A DNA stretch of 41,227 nucleotides, taken from assembly GCA_003281625.1 (NCBI GenBank), contig QCBL01000011.1:1-41227 (forward strand), in the 5' to 3' direction. The notes below the pieces were generated by a model, which searched no databases, was not told where the DNA came from, and was given only the letters and a program-made list of their open reading frames with translations. Positions 17,237 through 27,416 of this stretch are shown piece by piece. The translations under genes were made by a program, and so were the position numbers. Source of the DNA: Prochlorococcus sp. AG-347-I04 (lineage in GTDB: Bacteria > Cyanobacteriota > Cyanobacteriia > PCC-6307 > Cyanobiaceae). Each line of letters starts with the position of its first letter. Position 1 is the first letter of the stretch.

Positions 17237-17340
17237 GCTTCATTAATTTTTCATTATTCTAGTTAATAAAGTAGATCTTTTGTAATTATCTGACTAATAA
17301 ATTTAAAAAACTAAGCAAAGTTATAGATTAAATAATAAAT

Positions 17341-18537
17341 TCAAGAAGCAATATCAATTAACTTTTCAATAACATCTGCAACGACCTTATCAGGAGTGGA
17401 TGCACCTGAAGTAATTCCAACATTAATTTTTCCACTTGGTAGAAAATTCTTTTTAAGTTCTAAATCTGATCCTAGTGGTTTATGAACTATTGAGTTTTCT
17501 TTAACTGATATCTTCTCTGGCGTATCAATGTGAAAAGAAGAAATATTTTTTGAAATTGCTATTTCTTGTAAGTGAGTAGTATTGGAAGAATTGAAACCTC
17601 CAATAACTACAAGGATATCAAGGTCTTCATCAACCAAAGAAAACATTGCATCTTGTCTTTCTTCAGTTGCATCACAAATAGTATTGAAAGCTAGAAAGTG
17701 ACTATTTAAGTTTTCAGGTCCAAATTTTTTTAACATCGTCCTTTCAAAAATCTTTCCAATTTCTTCAGTCTCGCTCTTAAGCATAGTTGTCTGATTTGCA
17801 ACTCCGACTCTATCTAAATCTTTGTCAGGATCAAATCCATTAGAACAAGCCTTAGCAAATTTATTCATAAATTCATTTCTATTGCCTCTCCCAAAAATAT
17901 ATTCAGAAACGTAGTTCGCTTCTTCTAGATCGAGTACAACTAAATATTTACCTGCGAATGAACTTGTAGCGAGAGTCTCTTCATGCTTAAATTTTCCATG
18001 AATAATAGACGTGAAAACATGTTTTTTATGTTTTTCAACCGTATGCCAAACCTTAGAAACCCATGGACAAGTTGTATCAATAATATGACAACCTTTCTCA
18101 TGCAAAAGTTTCATCTCTTGAACAGTAGCTCCGAAAGCAGGGAGTATAACAACATCCCCATTAGAAACTAAGGAATAATCTTTGATTCCATTTTTAGCCG
18201 AAATGAATTTTACATTCATTTTTCTTAAATGATCATTTACCGAGGGATTATGAATTATTTCATTTGTTATCCAAATATTCTCATAAGGGTAATGTCTTCT
18301 AGTCTCGTAAGCCATCGCTACAGCTCTTTCAACTCCCCAGCAGAAACCAAAGGCTTGTGCCAACTTAATATTTAGTCTGCCTTTTGTGTAAGTAAAACCA
18401 TTATCCCTAATAGAACTTATCAAATCACTTTGGTAAGCTTCTTCTAATGCGTGAGCTCTTTTTGCTGGAGAATCGAAACCCCTTCTATTGTATCTGTCAG
18501 AATGATGAAGAGACCTTCTAAAAGCTTGAGTATCCAT
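17341..18537 (-). CDS. ispH: 4-hydroxy-3-methylbut-2-enyl diphosphate reductase
   Basis: Last enzyme of the MEP isoprenoid pathway, a [4Fe-4S] protein that makes IPP and DMAPP from HMBPP. The three cluster cysteines are Cys66 (GFCWGVERA), Cys157 (DTTCPWV) and Cys288 ([11 protein letters not shown]). The 398 residues include the N-terminal extension (about 1-55) usual for cyanobacterial and plant IspH, which are longer than the E. coli enzyme. It supplies precursors for carotenoids, the chlorophyll phytyl tail and quinones. The gene stands alone on the minus strand, downstream of the amt terminator. Confidence 0.96.
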   Translation of the reverse strand: MDTQAFRRSLHHSDRYNRRGFDSPAKRAHALEEAYQSDLISSIRDNGFTYTKGRLNIKLAQAFGFCWGVERAVAMAYETRRHYPYENIWITNEIIHNPSVNDHLRKMNVKFISAKNGIKDYSLVSNGDVVILPAFGATVQEMKLLHEKGCHIIDTTCPWVSKVWHTVEKHKKHVFTSIIHGKFKHEETLATSSFAGKYLVVLDLEEANYVSEYIFGRGNRNEFMNKFAKACSNGFDPDKDLDRVGVANQTTMLKSETEEIGKIFERTMLKKFGPENLNSHFLAFNTICDATEERQDAMFSLVDEDLDILVVIGGFNSSNTTHLQEIAISKNISSFHIDTPEKISVKENSIVHKPLGSDLELKKNFLPSGKINVGITSGASTPDKVVADVIEKLIDIAS

Positions 18538-18571
18538 TTTATTATATTACAACGTTTTAAATAATTTTTCG

Positions 18572-18606
18572 TAAAAAAAAAGAAACCTGACATAAGTCAG
18601 GTTTCT
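18572..18606 (-). terminator. intrinsic terminator of amt
   Basis: Perfect 11-bp stem AGAAACCTGAC / GTCAGGTTTCT (18581-18591 with 18596-18606) around the tetraloop bases 18592-18595. On the minus strand it is followed by a run of U (complement of the A-run at about 18573-18580). It lies 21 bases after the amt stop. It is the clearest rho-independent terminator in the window. Confidence 0.92.
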
Positions 18607-18626
18607 AAAATCAATCTTTAGTTAGA

Positions 18627-20087
18627 TTACTTAGCAGATGCAAAGTCTGGATATGCTTCCATTCCATGCTCTCCTATATCTAAGCCTTGAGTCTCTTCCT
18701 CTTCAGATACTCGGATTCCACCGAATAATCCTCCAATTACAGACCAGGCAATCCAGCAAGTAACTAGTGTCCAGATAGCATAAGCTGCGGCACCAAGAGC
18801 TTGAACTAGAAGAAGGGTAATACCTCCACCATTGAACAATCCCATACCTGCTCCATCACCTTGTACAGCTGTACCCCAAAGACCGATAACTACAGTACCC
18901 CATACACCACAAACTCCGTGAACAGAGAATGCGCCTACAGGATCATCGATCTCAGCGGCATCAAGTGCTGCGACAGAAAATACAACTATAATTCCTCCTA
19001 CTAGTCCTGCGAACCAGGCTCCAGCAAGGGTCATATCACCACAACCAGCAGTGATACTAACCAAACCAGCAAGGATTCCGTTAATTATCATTGTAAGATC
19101 AGGCTTACCAGAAGTTAATGTTGAAACAATTGTTGCACCAATAGCTCCTGCTGCTGCTGCCAAAGTAGTTGTTACAGCAACATATGGAACCCATTGATCC
19201 ATAGCAAGTTGAGAACCGGGGTTAAATCCATACCAACCTATCCATAGGACTAATGCACCTAGAGTAGCAATAGCCATATTGTGTCCTGGCATAGCTTGTG
19301 GTTTCCCGTCAGAGTATTTGCCAATTCTTGGTCCAAGAAGCATAGCTCCTACGAGACCCGCCCATGCTCCAACTGAGTGAACAATTGAAGAACCAGCGAA
19401 GTCAACAAAACCTAGAGAATCAAGCCAACCACCATTCCATTTCCAGCTACCAGCAATTGGATATATAAATGCAGTTAATACAACAGCAAAAACAACAAAT
19501 TCTCCAAATTTAACTCTTTCAGCAACAAGACCGGAAACGATAGTTGCTGCAGTTCCTGCGAATGCAGACTGGAACAAGAAATCAACAGTTGGGACTAATC
19601 CAGCATCAGTAACCATATCAGCGGTAACTGTTGGATCAAAAAATAAGCCTCCAAAATAAAGCCATCCGTCAGCAACACTTCCTCCGTACATTAGTGAATA
19701 GCCGATAAACCAATATGAAGTTACAGCTAGAGCAAATACAAAGAGGTTTTTAGCAAGTATGTTTACTGCGTTCTTAGAACGACACATACCTGCCTCAACC
19801 ATAGCGAAACCGGCGTTCATGAAGATCACCAAAATAGTAGCGATCAAAAGCCATAAATTGTTAGCAAGAAAAGCTGCATTCAACTCAGGTAAATCAGCTG
19901 CATGAGCTGAAAGATTAAAAATACCTAAACCAAACAAAGCTAGGGGAACAGTTGCAAGCCACAACATAGAGCGGTTTGAACTAAATCCTCGAATACTCCT
20001 CAAAAGGAGCATAGGTCCATTAACAAGACTTGCATCTTGTAATTTGGACCTAGAGCGCCTTTGAGGCGTTTGCAAAGCAGTGGTCAT
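18627..20087 (-). CDS. amt: ammonium transporter (Amt)
   Basis: Inner-membrane Amt/MEP/Rh channel for ammonium uptake, 486 residues. A long N-terminus (about 1-60) looks like a signal sequence ending at AHA before ADLPELN, as is usual for cyanobacterial Amt1. About eleven transmembrane segments follow. Family landmarks include FMNAGFAMVEAGMCRSKN, the ammonium-site region around SIVHSVGAWAGLVGAML, and the histidine-containing FSVHGVCGVWG near the end. The codon and base composition is more GC-rich than in most neighbours, as expected for a highly expressed gene. A consensus GTA-N8-TAC site stands upstream and a strong terminator downstream, so it is a single-gene unit under likely NtcA control. 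Confidence 0.96.
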   Translation of the reverse strand: MTTALQTPQRRSRSKLQDASLVNGPMLLLRSIRGFSSNRSMLWLATVPLALFGLGIFNLSAHAADLPELNAAFLANNLWLLIATILVIFMNAGFAMVEAGMCRSKNAVNILAKNLFVFALAVTSYWFIGYSLMYGGSVADGWLYFGGLFFDPTVTADMVTDAGLVPTVDFLFQSAFAGTAATIVSGLVAERVKFGEFVVFAVVLTAFIYPIAGSWKWNGGWLDSLGFVDFAGSSIVHSVGAWAGLVGAMLLGPRIGKYSDGKPQAMPGHNMAIATLGALVLWIGWYGFNPGSQLAMDQWVPYVAVTTTLAAAAGAIGATIVSTLTSGKPDLTMIINGILAGLVSITAGCGDMTLAGAWFAGLVGGIIVVFSVAALDAAEIDDPVGAFSVHGVCGVWGTVVIGLWGTAVQGDGAGMGLFNGGGITLLLVQALGAAAYAIWTLVTCWIAWSVIGGLFGGIRVSEEEETQGLDIGEHGMEAYPDFASAK

Positions 20088-20141
20088 AAAAAAAAATTAG
20101 ATCTGCAAAAAAACAGTTTGTGCTGTTTCCTTTCAAATTTA

Positions 20142-20184
20142 AATTTATTCAAAAAACTTATCTGTGTCTAGTAGTTGTTTATAC
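20142..20184 (-). promoter_or_regulatory. NtcA-type promoter of amt
   Basis: GTAGTTGTTTATAC at 20171-20184 is an exact GTA-N8-TAC match. On the minus strand, TAAATT at 20147-20142 is a possible -10 box, centred 33 bases from the site's centre. This fits the usual arrangement where NtcA sits near -41.5. The inferred transcription start is about 20135, giving a leader of about 48 bases. Confidence 0.7.
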
Positions 20185-20267
20185 CAATTTTATAGTTGCA
20201 CCATAAAAAATAATTTGGTAAATTTGAAAACTTTTTTTTTGAATTTCAGATTATCAAGTTTTTTTAA

Positions 20268-21008
20268 TTATTTTAAAGGTTTAATTCCATTCCATGTTAT
20301 GTGATCTTTATGAAAGACAAACGAGCAAGGGATGGTGATCATGCCTGCATTGGAAGATTCTCTAAAAAGCTTGCCATATAAGGGATCTGCTTCATCTCCA
20401 GGAGTAAAAAATTCTGCATCTTTTCTAGTTATACAAGGTACTAAAACGCTTTTACTTTTAGGAATCAGTTCTTTTAATTCTATTAAGTGTTTTTGGCCTC
20501 TTTTCGTTACTGTATCTGGGAAAAGAGCTACATTTTCTTTCATCCAAGTCGTATTTTTTACTTCAATGTAAATGTTACGTTTATCAGGATTTGAAGATTT
20601 TGGAGTTAAAAAAAAGTCAATTCTGCTTTTTTTATCTTTTCCATAAGCGATTTCTGATTTAATTGTCTCTATTTCTCCTATTATTTCTTTTAACAAATTT
20701 TTCTCAATAACTTTTTTTATTAACTTATTTGCAAACAGAGTATTAATACCCACCCAAACCTCCTCATTTTTTGAGCCTAATACACATATCTGTTCCAATG
20801 TGAAAGGTAATTTTCTTTTTGGAGAAGAGGAAACACTTATTCTTACTTTTGCTCCATCACTCAATAGTCCCTTCATTGGACCTGTGTTAGCACAGTGAGC
20901 AGTTACTACCTCTCCGCTCTCTAATTTTATATCTGCAAGAAACCTTTTATACCTCTTAATTAAAACCCCTTCTATTAATGGATCAAATTCAATTATTCGA
21001 TCATTCAT
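20268..21008 (-). CDS. sfsA: SfsA family protein (putative DNA-binding/nuclease-like)
   Basis: The 246 residues match the SfsA family throughout: [28 protein letters not shown] near the N-terminus, with conserved HCxNTG, then RIDFFL and IYIEVKNTT in the middle. [16 protein letters not shown] follows toward the C-terminus. The family was named for sugar fermentation stimulation in E. coli. The D...ExK arrangement in its second half resembles PD-(D/E)XK nucleases, and the true role is unclear. It diverges from murJ across 31 bases and lies upstream of amt, which has its own promoter. Confidence 0.92.
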   Translation of the reverse strand: MNDRIIEFDPLIEGVLIKRYKRFLADIKLESGEVVTAHCANTGPMKGLLSDGAKVRISVSSSPKRKLPFTLEQICVLGSKNEEVWVGINTLFANKLIKKVIEKNLLKEIIGEIETIKSEIAYGKDKKSRIDFFLTPKSSNPDKRNIYIEVKNTTWMKENVALFPDTVTKRGQKHLIELKELIPKSKSVLVPCITRKDAEFFTPGDEADPLYGKLFRESSNAGMITIPCSFVFHKDHITWNGIKPLK

Positions 21009-21039
21009 AAATATGTCGTTAGTTAAAAATCAAATATAA

Positions 21040-22662
21040 TTGAAACTTAAACTTCTTGAAATATTTAGACAAGTTCAAATGCATGCATTTTTTAAAAATA
21101 ATGTTTTTTCAATTTCATTTGGAACTAGTCTAAGTAAATTAGCAGGATGTATAAGACAAATATTCATAGCTGCTGCTTTTGGGGTTGGGGTAACATACGA
21201 TGCGTTTAATTATGCCTATATAATTCCTGGTTTTTTGCTAATAATCGTTGGAGGAATTAATGGCCCCTTACATAACGCAGTTGTTGCAGTTTTAACTCCG
21301 CTTAACAAAAAAAATGGAGGAATTATTTTAACTCAAGTAAGCATAAAACTTTCAATATTATTATTCATTTTAGCCATATTTATTTACTCGAATTCCAGTT
21401 TATTAATTGAATTATTAGCCCCCAATTTAGGTTTGGAAGCTAAATCTATTGCTACTTACCAATTAAAAATACTTACACCTTGTATCCCTTTATCTGGCTT
21501 CATAGGTTTAAGTTTTGGAGCCTTAAATTCCCAAAGAAAATTCTTTTTGTCAAGTATAAGTCCATCAATAACAAGCCTAACTATTATTTTTTTTATTTTA
21601 TTTAGTTGGATTTTCAACCAAGAAAATACATCTTCTTATTTCTTTACTTATACGGGATTACTAGCTTTTGCAACTTTGGCAGGAACTTTCATACAGTTCC
21701 TTGTTCAAATTACGGAAATAAAAAAAATTGGTCTCCTTAGATTAGAGTCAACCTTCAATTTATTTAAAGATGAAGAGAGGAGGATTTACAAGATAATTAT
21801 TCCAGCATCTATCTCATCAGGTCTAAGTCAAATTAATGTTTTTATCGATATGTTTTTTGCTTCAAGTTTTCAAGGAGCAGCGTCTGGACTAGCTTACGGA
21901 AATTTTCTTATACAAGCCCCCTTAGGCATATTATCTAACTCTTTGATTTTGCCATTACTTCCAAAATTATCCAAATTAAGAAGCGATAAAGACGATAGAG
22001 GTCTTAAAAAACAATTGATATCTGGGATAGAGTACTGTTTCTTAACAGCTATTTTTTTAACCGGATTTTTCATCACATTCAATAATCAAATAGTACAATT
22101 AGTTTTTCAAAGAGGATCTTTTGATTATTCAGCGGCTTTAAAAGTAAAGGATATATTAATTGCTTATGCAGTTGGCATACCTTTTTATCTTTATAGAGAT
22201 TTATTAGTAAGAACATACTATTCAATAGAGAAGACAAACTTCCCTTTTAAGACTTCAATTGCAGGGATAATATTTAATATTTTTTTTGATTGGGTATTAA
22301 TTGGTGCCCCAATTAAGAATTTGGGGAATCTTTCTCCATATAATTTCGGAGTTGTAGGAATAATTTTATCTTCAGTAATAGTCAACTTTATAGTTTGTAT
22401 TTTGCTTTCTTTTAATCTGCGAAATGAAGATATCCATTTGCCTAACTTGGATTTATTTAGGAAAATCAGCCTTATGTCATTAGTTGCATTCATAGATAGC
22501 ATTCTTTGTTTTACTATTCTCAAAAATACGAATAACTCCAATTCAAATCTGGGAGAATTTATATTATTAATATTTGGTTCTCTAACTTTTTTTGTAATTT
22601 ATTATTTGCTTACAAAATACTTGAAAGTAAATAAATATAAAGTTTATAAAAAAAAGGTTTAG
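21040..22662 (+). CDS. murJ: lipid II flippase MurJ (MviN)
   Basis: Moves lipid II across the inner membrane for peptidoglycan synthesis. At 540 residues, with about fourteen hydrophobic segments spread over its length, it fits the MOP-type exporter fold. Conserved features include SFGTSLSKLAGCIRQIFIAAAFG near the N-terminus, the PLGILSNSLILPLLPKLS region, and an FQRGSFDYSAA segment typical of MurJ. The start is TTG at 21040; an ATG at 21079 is an alternative that would drop 13 residues. The last four bases (TTAG) also hold the stop of the convergent DUF3181 gene. Confidence 0.94.
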   Translation: MKLKLLEIFRQVQMHAFFKNNVFSISFGTSLSKLAGCIRQIFIAAAFGVGVTYDAFNYAYIIPGFLLIIVGGINGPLHNAVVAVLTPLNKKNGGIILTQVSIKLSILLFILAIFIYSNSSLLIELLAPNLGLEAKSIATYQLKILTPCIPLSGFIGLSFGALNSQRKFFLSSISPSITSLTIIFFILFSWIFNQENTSSYFFTYTGLLAFATLAGTFIQFLVQITEIKKIGLLRLESTFNLFKDEERRIYKIIIPASISSGLSQINVFIDMFFASSFQGAASGLAYGNFLIQAPLGILSNSLILPLLPKLSKLRSDKDDRGLKKQLISGIEYCFLTAIFLTGFFITFNNQIVQLVFQRGSFDYSAALKVKDILIAYAVGIPFYLYRDLLVRTYYSIEKTNFPFKTSIAGIIFNIFFDWVLIGAPIKNLGNLSPYNFGVVGIILSSVIVNFIVCILLSFNLRNEDIHLPNLDLFRKISLMSLVAFIDSILCFTILKNTNNSNSNLGEFILLIFGSLTFFVIYYLLTKYLKVNKYKVYKKKV

Positions 22663-22949
22663 TTTTCAAAAAAACTTTCCAAAATCTCCTGTAATTCTTG
22701 TACTTGTGAAGTAGTTATTAAATTAATTAGTGGAATACTGTTAACACCGTCCCCTACTTTTACATTTATTGCTTTCAAACTTATTTTTGAAGCCTCCAAT
22801 GGGCCTTGCTCTTTATTGCTTATACATTCAATAGCTAGATGTCTAGCTAGGCCTGCATCTCCAAGATACAAATTCCAGTTTTCTATTTTAATAAAAACCT
22901 TTTCGGAAATAATATTTTCTAGATCACTTATTCGTATATGAGAGTCCAT
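22659..22949 (-). CDS. DUF3181-like cyanobacterial protein
   Basis: A 96-residue soluble protein matching, from memory, a small cyanobacterial family of unknown function. Recognisable features are an N-terminal helix with an acidic stretch, then KIENWNLYLGDAGLARHLA (about 21-39). The C-terminal part is a hydrophobic VGDGVNSIPLINLI and an acidic helix. No signal peptide or membrane span is seen. It follows the small membrane-protein gene at 22965-23216 by 15 bases on the same strand, so the two are probably one transcript. Function is unknown. Confidence 0.7.
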   Translation of the reverse strand: MDSHIRISDLENIISEKVFIKIENWNLYLGDAGLARHLAIECISNKEQGPLEASKISLKAINVKVGDGVNSIPLINLITTSQVQELQEILESFFEN

Positions 22950-22964
22950 AAATATAAAATTGAT

Positions 22965-23216
22965 TTAAGATGATTGTTTTGAAGTATCTTTAGGTTTTTT
23001 TATAATTACGAAAAGTAAATGGGAGGCCAAAAGAGCTGACCAGAAAATTGCAAAATTATTAAAGTAGGTTATCTCATATTTAATTTCTTTAAAAAGCCAT
23101 GTGCCACTGACAATCGCAGTAAATATCATACAGTGAATTACAAAATTCACTATTCGAGAAAAATGTTTATAGATAGGATCTTCTAAATCACCATTTCCGT
23201 ACCACTTTATAGGCAT
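22965..23216 (-). CDS. small two-span membrane protein, conserved hypothetical
   Basis: An 83-residue protein with two predicted membrane helices: about 24-42 (VNFVIHCMIFTAIVSGTWLF) and about 55-73 (FAIFWSALLASHLLFVII). The N-terminus contains the pattern WYGNGDLEDPIYKHFSR, a motif I associate with small 2TM proteins of cyanobacteria. The C-terminus is short and basic. Function is unknown. It leads a two-gene unit with the DUF3181-like gene and is divergent from the tRNA-Arg, 86 bases away. Confidence 0.72.
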   Translation of the reverse strand: MPIKWYGNGDLEDPIYKHFSRIVNFVIHCMIFTAIVSGTWLFKEIKYEITYFNNFAIFWSALLASHLLFVIIKKPKDTSKQSS

Positions 23217-23262
23217 ATTAATAATTAGTTTGTTAATAATAGATATTTTACCCGAAATCTAG

Positions 23263-23292
23263 TTGACTAAGAGACCCTGAAACAGAGATATT
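23263..23292 (+). promoter_or_regulatory. candidate sigma70-type promoter of tRNA-Arg
   Basis: TTGACT at 23263-23268 and GATATT at 23287-23292 are separated by 18 bases, and the -10 box ends 10 bases before the mature tRNA. It is one of the few places here with a good -35 box. Confidence 0.5.
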
Positions 23293-23302
23293 ACATTATT
23301 AT

Positions 23303-23376
23303 GCGCCTGTAGCTCAGTGGATTAGAGCACCTGACTACGGATCAGGGTGTCGGGAGTTCGAATCTCTCCAGGCGCG
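23303..23376 (+). tRNA. tRNA-Arg (ACG)
   Basis: A 74-base cloverleaf. The acceptor GCGCCTG pairs fully with CAGGCGC, and the discriminator is G. The D arm begins AGCTCAGTGGATTAGAGC. The anticodon stem CCTGA/TCAGG encloses CTACGGA, giving anticodon ACG (read as ICG after deamination, decoding CGN). The T arm GGGAG-TTCGAAT-CTCTC is normal. CCA is not encoded. Confidence 0.97.
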
Positions 23377-23453
23377 TTTAAAATTATGAAATATTCTTTT
23401 TATATTTTTCTAAAAAATATCGTTTATATTATGAGTATTACTTATCAAATTCA

Positions 23454-24725
23454 ATGAATATTCTCCAAAATCTTAAAGAAAGTGATCCAGTAATATCCAA
23501 TTTTATCAACTCTGAAAAAAATAGACAGGAAACTCATCTTGAGTTAATCGCAAGTGAAAATTTCGCATCAATTGCCGTCATGCAGGCTCAAGGATCCGTT
23601 CTTACAAATAAATACGCCGAGGGATTACCTCAAAAAAGATATTACGGGGGATGTGAATTTGTTGATGAGATCGAAGAATTAGCCATTCAGAGAGCGAAAA
23701 AATTATTTAATGCAAATTGGGCTAATGTTCAACCCCATAGTGGAGCGCAGGCAAATGCAGCTGTATTCCTTAGTCTACTTAAACCTGGCGACACAATCAT
23801 GGGGATGGATTTATCTCATGGCGGTCACCTAACTCATGGATCTCCAGTAAATATGAGTGGCAAGTGGTTCAATGCAGTTCACTATGGTGTAAACAAAGAA
23901 ACTAGTGAATTAAATTTTGAAGAGATAAGAGAGATAGCACTTGAAACAAAACCAAAATTAATTATATGCGGATATTCTGCTTATCCAAGAACAATAGATT
24001 TTGAGTCATTTAGAAGTATTGCAGATGAAGTTGGTGCATTCTTAATGGCTGATATTGCACACATCGCCGGTCTTGTAGCAAGTAAACTTCACCCAAATCC
24101 AATACCTTTTTGTGATGTAGTAACTACAACTACTCATAAAACATTAAGAGGGCCTAGAGGGGGACTTATCTTATGTAAAGATGCAGAATTTGGAAAGAAA
24201 TTTGATAAATCTGTTTTCCCTGGAACTCAGGGCGGTCCCCTAGAACATATCATTGCTGCTAAAGCAGTTGCCTTTGGAGAAGCCTTGCAACCAGATTTTG
24301 TTATTTATTCTCAACAAGTAATAAAAAATGCCAAAGTTCTAGCTTTAACTTTAATAAATAGAGGAATCAATATCGTAAGTGGAGGCACTGATAACCATAT
24401 TGTTTTACTCGATTTAAGAAGTATCAATATGACTGGTAAAATTGCTGACTTGCTCGTAAGTGAAGTGAATATTACTGCAAATAAAAATACTGTTCCATTT
24501 GACCCTGAATCACCTTTCGTGACCAGCGGTCTAAGGTTAGGTACAGCCGCACTAACTACTAGAGGATTTAATGAAAATGCTTTTGCTGAAGTCGGCGAAA
24601 TTATTGCTGATAGATTACTTAACCCAAATGATTCACTAATTGAAAGTCAATGCAAAGAAAGAGTATTATCCTTATGTAATCGTTTTCCTCTTTATGAAAG
24701 CAAACTGGAAGCATCAATTAAATGA
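23454..24725 (+). CDS. glyA: serine hydroxymethyltransferase
   Basis: PLP enzyme that interconverts serine and glycine and charges tetrahydrofolate with one-carbon units. At 423 residues it is full length. The PLP lysine is Lys229 in [13 protein letters not shown], the same number as in E. coli. Other family blocks are SENFAS near residue 32, [15 protein letters not shown], and the [11 protein letters not shown] block. It overlaps cinA by four bases (ATGA), so translation of the two is probably coupled. Confidence 0.97.
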   Translation: MNILQNLKESDPVISNFINSEKNRQETHLELIASENFASIAVMQAQGSVLTNKYAEGLPQKRYYGGCEFVDEIEELAIQRAKKLFNANWANVQPHSGAQANAAVFLSLLKPGDTIMGMDLSHGGHLTHGSPVNMSGKWFNAVHYGVNKETSELNFEEIREIALETKPKLIICGYSAYPRTIDFESFRSIADEVGAFLMADIAHIAGLVASKLHPNPIPFCDVVTTTTHKTLRGPRGGLILCKDAEFGKKFDKSVFPGTQGGPLEHIIAAKAVAFGEALQPDFVIYSQQVIKNAKVLALTLINRGINIVSGGTDNHIVLLDLRSINMTGKIADLLVSEVNITANKNTVPFDPESPFVTSGLRLGTAALTTRGFNENAFAEVGEIIADRLLNPNDSLIESQCKERVLSLCNRFPLYESKLEASIK

Positions 24726-25996
24726 GTCCTAATTCCAAGGGAGTTGAAATTCTTTCTATTGGAACAGAGCTACTTTTAGGAAATATTATAAATACAAATG
24801 CACAATGGATTTCTGAACAATTGTCTCAATTAGGCCTAAACCACTTTAGACAATCAACTGTAGGTGATAATTGTGATCGAATCATAAGAGTAATTCAGGA
24901 AATATCTAAAAGAAGTAATCTTTTAATTACTACTGGCGGATTGGGGCCCACTCCAGATGACTTAACTACTGAAGCGATAGCTAAATCTTTTAATGTATCT
25001 CTTTTTGAAAAACCTCACTTATGGGAAGAAATTAAACAAAAACTTTCAAACTCAAAGCTAAAGGACGATTCCTCTAGCTTAAGGAAACAATGCTTCTTCC
25101 CAAAAACTGCTCAAATAATCAATAACCCTAGAGGCACTGCCCCAGGAATGATTTGGGAACCAGTAAAAGGATTTACTATTCTTACTTTCCCTGGAGTACC
25201 CAGTGAAATGAAAACTATGTGGGAAGAGACGGCGTATGATTACATTAAAGCCAAATTCTCAGAAAGTTATTCCTTTTTTTCAAATACCCTTAAATTTGCA
25301 GGCATTGGAGAGTCTAGTGTTGCAGAAAAAATTAACAATCTATTAAATCTCAAAAACCCGACTGTTGCTCCATATGCAAACTTAGGAGAGGTCAAACTCA
25401 GAATTACAGCGCGAGCAAAAAATAACTTAGAAGCAAAAAAAATAATTAAACCTGTAAAAGAAAAATTAAAAAAAGAGTTTTCGAAATACATATTTGGAGA
25501 GGATAATGATACTCTTTCTAGCGTTTTAATAAAAGAATTAACCAAGAGTAAACAAACTGTTGTTTTCGCCGAATCATGTACCGGAGGCCTTCTATCTGCA
25601 TCACTCACATCAATATCGGGCTCATCTCAAGTTTTTAAAGGAAGTATAGTTTCTTATAGTAATGAGCTAAAAAATTCATTATTAAATATTTCTGAAGAAA
25701 AGCTTACAAAATATGGAGCTGTTTCAGAAGAAGTTTGTGAGTCCATGGCAATTAATGTAAAAAAGAAATTAAGAGCAGATTGGGCAATAGCAATAAGTGG
25801 AATAGCAGGTCCTGACGGTGGCAGTCAAGATAAACCGGTTGGACTTGTCTATATTTCAATTTCAGGACCGAATAATTACATAACTAATATAAAAAAAATA
25901 TTTAACTCGTCCCGAAATAGAATAGAAATTCAAACACTAAGTGTAAATGTGTGTTTGAACAGTCTCAGATTAATCCTATTATCGAATAGTAAGTAA
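24722..25996 (+). CDS. cinA: CinA family protein, nicotinamide-nucleotide amidase
   Basis: A 424-residue two-domain protein. The N-terminal molybdopterin-binding-like (MoCF) domain covers about 1-170. It has [19 protein letters not shown] and [13 protein letters not shown], as in CinA and COG1058 ADP-ribose pyrophosphatases. The C-terminal PncC domain (about 265-420) has [19 protein letters not shown] and [10 protein letters not shown], expected for NMN deamidation. Despite the name (competence-induced), the chemistry points to NAD by-product recycling. It is coupled to glyA by a 4-base overlap. leuC begins 13 bases later, so glyA-cinA-leuC-leuD could be one unit. Confidence 0.93.
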   Translation: MSPNSKGVEILSIGTELLLGNIINTNAQWISEQLSQLGLNHFRQSTVGDNCDRIIRVIQEISKRSNLLITTGGLGPTPDDLTTEAIAKSFNVSLFEKPHLWEEIKQKLSNSKLKDDSSSLRKQCFFPKTAQIINNPRGTAPGMIWEPVKGFTILTFPGVPSEMKTMWEETAYDYIKAKFSESYSFFSNTLKFAGIGESSVAEKINNLLNLKNPTVAPYANLGEVKLRITARAKNNLEAKKIIKPVKEKLKKEFSKYIFGEDNDTLSSVLIKELTKSKQTVVFAESCTGGLLSASLTSISGSSQVFKGSIVSYSNELKNSLLNISEEKLTKYGAVSEEVCESMAINVKKKLRADWAIAISGIAGPDGGSQDKPVGLVYISISGPNNYITNIKKIFNSSRNRIEIQTLSVNVCLNSLRLILLSNSK

Positions 25997-26009
25997 CTAT
26001 TTTTACAAA

Positions 26010-27416
26010 TTGAGTCAAGATACACTATTTGATAAAGTTTGGGATTTACATAAAGTTACAAGTCTTTCTGGAGGCTCTGATCAAATATTTATTGGTCTTC
26101 ACCTTATCCATGAAGTGACAAGTCCTCAAGCATTTGGCGCTTTAAAAGACAGAAACTTAAAGGTAAAATTCCCTGATAGAACTGTTGCTACTGTTGATCA
26201 TATTGTGCCAACAGATAATCAGAGCAGGCCTTTTAAAGATAATCTCGCTGAACAGATGATCGAAACGCTTGAGAATAATTGTTCAGAACATAAAATAAAA
26301 TTTTTTAATATTGGTAGTGGTAATCAAGGAATAGTTCATGTAGTAGCTCCAGAATTAGGGTTAACTCAACCAGGGATGACAATCGCTTGCGGAGATTCTC
26401 ATACTTCAACTCATGGAGCTTTTGGGTCAATTGCATTTGGGATAGGTACAAGTCAAGTCAGAGACGTTCTTGCTACCCAAACCATCGCCATGAATAAATT
26501 GAAAGTGAGGCAGATTTGGTGTGATAATAAATTATCCAAGGGTGTTTATGCTAAGGATTTAGTGCTTCATATCATTAATGAACTAGGTGTAAAGGCAGGA
26601 GTAGGTTTCGCATATGAATTCGCAGGCCCTGCGATAGATGAATTATCAATGGAAGAAAGGATGACAATATGCAATATGTCAATTGAAGGAGGTGCCAGAT
26701 GCGGCTACATTAACCCTGATGAAAAGACATTTAGTTACATTAAAAATAAATTATGTGCTCCTAAAAATGAGAATTGGGATAAAGCAGTCACATGGTGGAA
26801 ATCATTAAAAAGCGAAGATGATTCAATTTTTGATGATGTAATTAAATTAGACGCTTCTAACGTAGAACCAACAGTAACTTGGGGGATTACTCCCGGCCAA
26901 AGTATTAGCATTAATCAAAAAATCCCTTTTTTAGACGATTTATCCCCAAATGATAAATTAGTTGCAAGAGAGGCTTATGAATATATGAGTTTCAAGCCAG
27001 GACAATTAATAAAAGATACTCCTGTAGATGTTTGTTTCATCGGGAGTTGTACGAATGGAAGAATCAGTGACTTAAGAGTTGCAGCAGAAGTATTAAAAGA
27101 CAAAAAAGTATCCAAGAATGTCAAAGCATTTGTAGTCCCAGGTTCAGAAAAAGTGGCCACTAAAGCAAAACAAGAAGGTATTGATAAGGTATTTAAGGAT
27201 TCTGGATTTCAATGGAGAGAACCTGGCTGCTCAATGTGTTTAGCTATGAATTCAGATAAGCTAATAGGTAATCAAGTTAGTGCTAGTTCTAGTAATAGAA
27301 ATTTCAAGGGTAGGCAAGGATCTCCCACTGGAAGAACACTTCTCATGAGTCCAGCAATGGTTGCTGCTGCTGCAATTAATGGCAAAGTCAGTGACGTTAG
27401 AGAGTTTATTAACTGA
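26010..27416 (+). CDS. leuC: 3-isopropylmalate dehydratase, large subunit
   Basis: Large subunit of the [4Fe-4S] isomerase that turns 2-isopropylmalate into 3-isopropylmalate in leucine synthesis. At 468 residues it is full length. The cluster ligands are Cys347 (GSCTNGR), Cys407 and Cys410 (GCSMC), the same positions as in E. coli. N-terminal DHIVPT and [12 protein letters not shown] are also present. The start is TTG at 26010; no other start gives the complete N-terminus, and no strong ribosome-binding site is seen. It shares one base with leuD. Confidence 0.96.
   Translation: MSQDTLFDKVWDLHKVTSLSGGSDQIFIGLHLIHEVTSPQAFGALKDRNLKVKFPDRTVATVDHIVPTDNQSRPFKDNLAEQMIETLENNCSEHKIKFFNIGSGNQGIVHVVAPELGLTQPGMTIACGDSHTSTHGAFGSIAFGIGTSQVRDVLATQTIAMNKLKVRQIWCDNKLSKGVYAKDLVLHIINELGVKAGVGFAYEFAGPAIDELSMEERMTICNMSIEGGARCGYINPDEKTFSYIKNKLCAPKNENWDKAVTWWKSLKSEDDSIFDDVIKLDASNVEPTVTWGITPGQSISINQKIPFLDDLSPNDKLVAREAYEYMSFKPGQLIKDTPVDVCFIGSCTNGRISDLRVAAEVLKDKKVSKNVKAFVVPGSEKVATKAKQEGIDKVFKDSGFQWREPGCSMCLAMNSDKLIGNQVSASSSNRNFKGRQGSPTGRTLLMSPAMVAAAAINGKVSDVREFIN

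Noticed and set aside
22218..22541. 107-residue open frame on the minus strand inside murJ
   Set aside because: It lies wholly within the clear MurJ coding frame, shows no known motif, and is what AT-rich coding sequence yields by chance.
25267..25608. 113-residue minus-strand frame inside cinA
   Set aside because: Antisense to conserved CinA domains, and it has no motif or ribosome-binding site.
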